A stretch of DNA of 8,005 bases, from contig DAOUTP010000076.1 in assembly GCA_030626645.1 (NCBI GenBank), positions 1 to 8,005 on the forward strand. The letters run 5' to 3'. The notes under the pieces were generated by a model. It was given only the letters and a program-made list of their open reading frames with translations, did not search any database and was not told the origin of the DNA. How positions within the stretch are numbered: the first letter of the stretch is position 1; each line of letters opens with the position of its first letter. A program made the position numbers and the translations under genes. This stretch comes from Candidatus Cloacimonadota bacterium (GTDB lineage Bacteria > Cloacimonadota > Cloacimonadia > Cloacimonadales > TCS61). Positions 5,514 through 8,005 of this stretch are shown in pieces.

Positions 5514-5550
5514 GCAAATTAATATTAATTTGGTAAATAGGAGCATCAAT

Positions 5551-6318
5551 ATGCGTGTGATCAACCTTAATGAACAAGTTGAATTAATAGTAAAATTTAT
5601 ACAAGCTCAGTTGTCATCTGCTGGTTTCTCTAAACTTATAGTAGGTTTATCAGGTGGTATCGATTCATCTGTAACTGCAGCTATATGCGTTAAAGCTGTT
5701 GGGAAGGAAAATGTTTTCGGTGTAATGCTTCCATATCGCAAAAGCCATCCCAACAGTCTGAATGATGCTGTGAAAGTAGCTGAAGTATTGGGCATAAAAC
5801 ACGAATTGATCGATATTTCTCCAATGGTAGATACTTATTTTGAAAAATATACTACAGATGCAGATATTCTCCGCAAAGGGAACCGAATGGCGCGAGAAAG
5901 GATGTGTGTGCTTTATGATCTTTCTGCCAAATATAAAGCATTAGTTGCAGGAACTGGAAACCTTTCAGAATTAATGATCGGTTACTGCACTCAATATGGT
6001 GACAGCGCTTGTGCATTTGAACCAATTGGTCATCTTTACAAAACCGAGGTTTACAAAATAGCTGGGATATTGGAATTACCGCAAAATGTGATTTCTAAAA
6101 AACCGACAGCAGATCTTTGGGAAGGGCAAACTGACGAAGATGAAATGGGAATAACTTATAGTGAACTTGATGAAATATTGTACAATATGCTAGAAATGAA
6201 GAAAGATGAGATAAAACTGATCTCAATTTTCTCCAAAGAAAGAATAGAAAAAGTTAAAAGAATGATAAAAAAATCCGAATTTAAACGCAGAATGCCACCA
6301 ACACCTAAGATGATTTAA
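5551..6318 (+). CDS. nadE: NH3-dependent NAD(+) synthetase
   Basis: The 255-residue product is a short, ammonia-using NadE with no glutaminase domain. It carries the ATP-pyrophosphatase loop SGGIDSS (34-40). The adenylate and deamido-NAD binding stretch follows, with GTGNLSELMIGY (134-145), QYGDSACAFEPIGHLYKT (148-165) and KKPTADLWEGQTDEDEMG (183-200). The basic KRRMPPTP tail (245-252) is typical of the family. It makes the last step of NAD synthesis, nicotinate adenine dinucleotide plus ATP plus ammonia to NAD, in the cytosol. TAGGAG lies seven bases before the ATG at 5551, which fixes the start; an open TTG frame 66 bases further up overlaps the putative promoter. It is divergent from aor. 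The downstream gene begins 9 bases after its stop and uses an AAGGAG that overlaps the stop codon. Its 3' end is duplicated at 7552-7656. Confidence 0.96.
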   Translation: MRVINLNEQVELIVKFIQAQLSSAGFSKLIVGLSGGIDSSVTAAICVKAVGKENVFGVMLPYRKSHPNSLNDAVKVAEVLGIKHELIDISPMVDTYFEKYTTDADILRKGNRMARERMCVLYDLSAKYKALVAGTGNLSELMIGYCTQYGDSACAFEPIGHLYKTEVYKIAGILELPQNVISKKPTADLWEGQTDEDEMGITYSELDEILYNMLEMKKDEIKLISIFSKERIEKVKRMIKKSEFKRRMPPTPKMI

Positions 6319-6327
6319 GGAGAATGT

Positions 6328-7479
6328 ATGAAAATACGTTTAAATATTTTATTAATATTATTTTGTATCATCATTAGTGTTTATGCTGATCAACAAGATA
6401 ATATCATTAACGAAATTGCAAATTATAATCTTTCTGGAGAACAATTTCTTGATAGAGCACAACATTTGATCATCGATTATTTCGAGGAAAATAACTATTC
6501 AAAAGTTGATTCAATATTGAATGTATTGCAAAAATATTATACTGAGCAACAGATATTTGGGAATGAGAAAAATAGATTTTTAATATATTTATGGTTAGAA
6601 AAATATTCTGAACTATTAGATATCGTTCCATCAAATCCAGGATATTACTACTCTCATAGAGGATATCGATCCAATTTAGGGGAGACAACAAAAATCCAAT
6701 TACTATTATTAGAAAAAACCAAATCAAACTTAGATTTGCTAATAGAAAAAATAAATGATGCTGAACTATCTGAGGATAAAAAAAAATATTTAGAACTTGT
6801 ACTTGATTATTTCTTGTATGATTCAAGTGATTTCTTTAACGAAAGAGCAACAAGTTTTCTTTCGAAATTTCCATCTTCCGAATTCGAATCCAAAATAAGA
6901 CAATTACGAACAATTTATAGAATAACAAATACTGGTGCGATTTTTGGATTAAATTTGAATTATGGTGTGTTCAGTGGTAATTTGAAAGAGTATTTTGATA
7001 ATCATTACGGGATGAATTCATATTTTGATATATTGAATGAACATTTTTCTTTGCATTTAAATTTTGATTTTGATATGTGTAAAATAAAAAAGGATATAAA
7101 TTCGAGTGATGTATGGGCAGAAGGTAGAAAAGTTTCATTAATGAAATATGGTATAGGTGTGGGATATCCTTTGATTTTAAAGAATAAAATACGAATAGTT
7201 CCTAATGTTGGTATCGCTGGCATGCAGTTTGGTTCCGCAAAAGAAGATAGTGATACAAAAACTATCAGTCTATATCCTGCATATACAATAAGTTTAATTC
7301 TTGATATATTGTTAAATCGCAATGAAAACAATTATGTAGTATCAGATCATTGTATTCGTTTAAGAGTTCATTACCAAAATCCCGAGTGGCAAAATCGAGG
7401 AGAAATGTTTGCTGGCTCTTCATTAGTCTTTTCGGTAGGATATGCATGGTTTGCTAATGTAAGAGAAAGAGAATATTAG
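6328..7479 (+). CDS. Secreted or outer-membrane protein of unknown function, probable C-terminal beta-barrel
   Basis: I do not recognise this 383-residue protein. Residues 1-20 are a clear Sec signal peptide, probably cleaved after SVYA. Residues 21-200 are helical, charged and repeat-like, with short helix pairs suggestive of degenerate TPR units. From about 203 the sequence changes to alternating beta strands rich in Gly and aromatics (for example GAIFGLNLNYGVF and YGIGVGYPLIL). It ends with SLVFSVGYAWF followed by a short charged tail, which is how small outer-membrane barrels look. AAGGAG (6317-6322) five bases before the ATG overlaps the nadE stop, so it is co-transcribed with nadE. By eye its codons are more AT-rich than those of nadE. 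It is flanked by the duplicated nadE 3' end, which suggests it was placed here by a rearrangement. Confidence 0.75.
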   Translation: MKIRLNILLILFCIIISVYADQQDNIINEIANYNLSGEQFLDRAQHLIIDYFEENNYSKVDSILNVLQKYYTEQQIFGNEKNRFLIYLWLEKYSELLDIVPSNPGYYYSHRGYRSNLGETTKIQLLLLEKTKSNLDLLIEKINDAELSEDKKKYLELVLDYFLYDSSDFFNERATSFLSKFPSSEFESKIRQLRTIYRITNTGAIFGLNLNYGVFSGNLKEYFDNHYGMNSYFDILNEHFSLHLNFDFDMCKIKKDINSSDVWAEGRKVSLMKYGIGVGYPLILKNKIRIVPNVGIAGMQFGSAKEDSDTKTISLYPAYTISLILDILLNRNENNYVVSDHCIRLRVHYQNPEWQNRGEMFAGSSLVFSVGYAWFANVREREY

Positions 7480-7487
7480 GAGAATCT

Positions 7488-7529
7488 ATGATTGTTATCA
7501 AATCAATAGATAGAACTCATGCAACCTAA
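7488..7529 (+). other. Start-codon remnant: ribosome binding site plus 13-codon open frame
   Basis: TTAGGAG directly follows the end of the preceding gene and sits well before an ATG at 7488, but the frame stops after 13 codons (MIVIKSIDRTHAT). Good translation signals leading to such a short frame look like the beginning of a gene whose body was deleted. Its MxVIK start is faintly like MRVIN of NadE, and a nadE tail lies just downstream. A functional leader peptide is an alternative. Confidence 0.3.
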
Positions 7530-7551
7530 TCAAAATAGAAATCGAAGTTAA

Positions 7552-7656
7552 GATTGTAAAGAAAAAGGCATAATAGAAAAAATGATAAAAATGATAAAGC
7601 ATTCCGAATTTAAACGCAGAATGCCGCCAACACTGGAAATGACTTTAGGAGAATAG
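7552..7656 (+). pseudogene. nadE: Remnant of a second nadE copy (3' end only)
   Basis: The open frame 7552-7656 encodes the C-terminal end of a NadE: SEFKRRMPPT is identical to residues 242-251 of the intact protein, and the preceding IEKMIKMIKH resembles IEKVKRMIKK. At DNA level 6262-6325 aligns without gaps to 7591-7654 with 54 of 64 bases identical. This includes 23 consecutive identical bases (6274-6296 with 7603-7625) and the AGGAGAAT after the gene. The original stop is changed (TAA to TTA), so the frame runs on to TAG at 7654. The rest of nadE is missing. A stop at 7549-7551 closes the frame upstream. Confidence 0.8.
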
Positions 7657-7658
7657 AA

Positions 7659-8005
7659 TTGAAGATTTTCAAAAAGAAAAAATGTAAGATATGTAAGACA
7701 AAAACAGGAACAAGATTCTGCATAAGAAAAGGATTCGATATTTGTTGGGAAGATTGTAATGTTTTAAGAGTTGATGAAAAATGTCCAAATGAATGTGAAT
7801 ACCATTTACAAAGTTCGGAAATTATGCAGCTAAAAGGAAAATCTGATTCGCAAATGGAATACATTGATCTGCTTAAAAAACAGATGGCTTTGTGGATAAA
7901 TAAACCACAAAAAATATTCAATGATCAGATACCGATTACAATGGTAGAATCAAGAGAAGGGAAGAAAAGAATTGAAGAATTCTTAAATCAATTTAAAATC
8001 AATCC
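7659..8005 (+). CDS. Cysteine-rich putative metal-binding protein, partial at right edge
   Basis: The frame is open from TTG at 7659 to the window edge (115 codons). AGGAG (7647-7651) seven bases upstream supports the TTG start, and no ATG or GTG precedes it with comparable signals. The first 50 residues hold seven cysteines: C9-x2-C12, C21, C29-x3-C33 and C42-x3-C46, interspersed with basic and aromatic residues (RFCIRKGFDICWEDC, then EKCPNECEYH). This looks like a compact zinc- or iron-binding module. The remainder is helical and charged, without cysteine. I do not recognise the family. It follows the nadE remnant closely and its Shine-Dalgarno lies within that remnant, so it was probably the original neighbour of a nadE copy. 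Confidence 0.75.
   Translation, partial: MKIFKKKKCKICKTKTGTRFCIRKGFDICWEDCNVLRVDEKCPNECEYHLQSSEIMQLKGKSDSQMEYIDLLKKQMALWINKPQKIFNDQIPITMVESREGKKRIEEFLNQFKIN

Larger units (their letters stand above)
5353..5550. promoter_or_regulatory. Divergent promoter region between aor and nadE
   Basis: This 198-base, very AT-rich intergenic region must supply promoters in both directions. Between the two candidate -35 elements lie a perfect 10-bp palindrome TTTCTAGAAA (5431-5440) and a looser pair ATTATTC (5443-5449) with GAATAAT (5474-5480). Either could be an operator shared by the two genes. No small gene or riboswitch was recognised. Confidence 0.5.

Noticed and set aside
5485..5550. N-terminal 22-residue extension of NadE from TTG at 5485
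   Set aside because: It overlaps the likely promoter, has no ribosome binding site, and the ATG at 5551 has TAGGAG seven bases upstream and matches usual NadE starts.
7610..7921. Minus-strand frame of 103 codons near the right edge
   Set aside because: It is the shadow of the cysteine-rich plus-strand gene, which has a Shine-Dalgarno and a clear cysteine pattern.

Overview
This is an AT-rich bacterial window. Its main content is a six-gene, minus-strand set headed by a tungsten-dependent aldehyde ferredoxin oxidoreductase (AOR) family protein. AOR, a MoaD/ThiS-type carrier, ferredoxins and an ammonia-dependent NAD synthetase together point to a strict anaerobe. A lipoprotein and a probable outer-membrane barrel protein point to a diderm envelope. 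Intergenic spacers carry GTCATTCC/GGAATGAC-type foldback repeats. By recollection only, this resembles FCB-group anaerobes such as Cloacimonadota; no marker gene here fixes the taxon.

Positions 1-372 hold the 5' part of a two-zinc-ribbon protein read leftward off the edge, with its own promoter and an operator-like dyad. Positions 373-630 have no gene and are filled with foldback repeats. A clean rho-independent terminator at 631-660 closes the minus-strand set. In transcription order (right to left) that set is AOR (5352-3205), a ThiF/HesA-type adenylyltransferase (3042-2434), a MoaD/ThiS-like carrier ending in Gly-Gly (2314-2111), a TPR-like lipoprotein (2052-1567), a PpnP-type cupin with an added cysteine-rich tail (1556-1239) and an exported or anchored dicluster ferredoxin-like protein (1230-691). 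The first three form a coherent module: carrier and activating enzyme supply sulfur for the pterin cofactor of the tungstoenzyme. The last three are tightly packed. Their link to AOR is inferred from co-orientation and the single recognisable terminator; two repeat-filled spacers interrupt the set.

A divergent promoter region (5353-5550) separates AOR from rightward nadE (5551-6318). After nadE come a secreted barrel-type protein (6328-7479), a remnant of a second nadE copy (7552-7656, perhaps starting at 7488), and the start of a cysteine-rich protein running off the right edge. The nadE 3' end and the remnant form a direct repeat flanking the 383-residue gene, which indicates a past duplication/deletion or insertion event. 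I found no CRISPR array, tRNA, rRNA, transposase or integrase.
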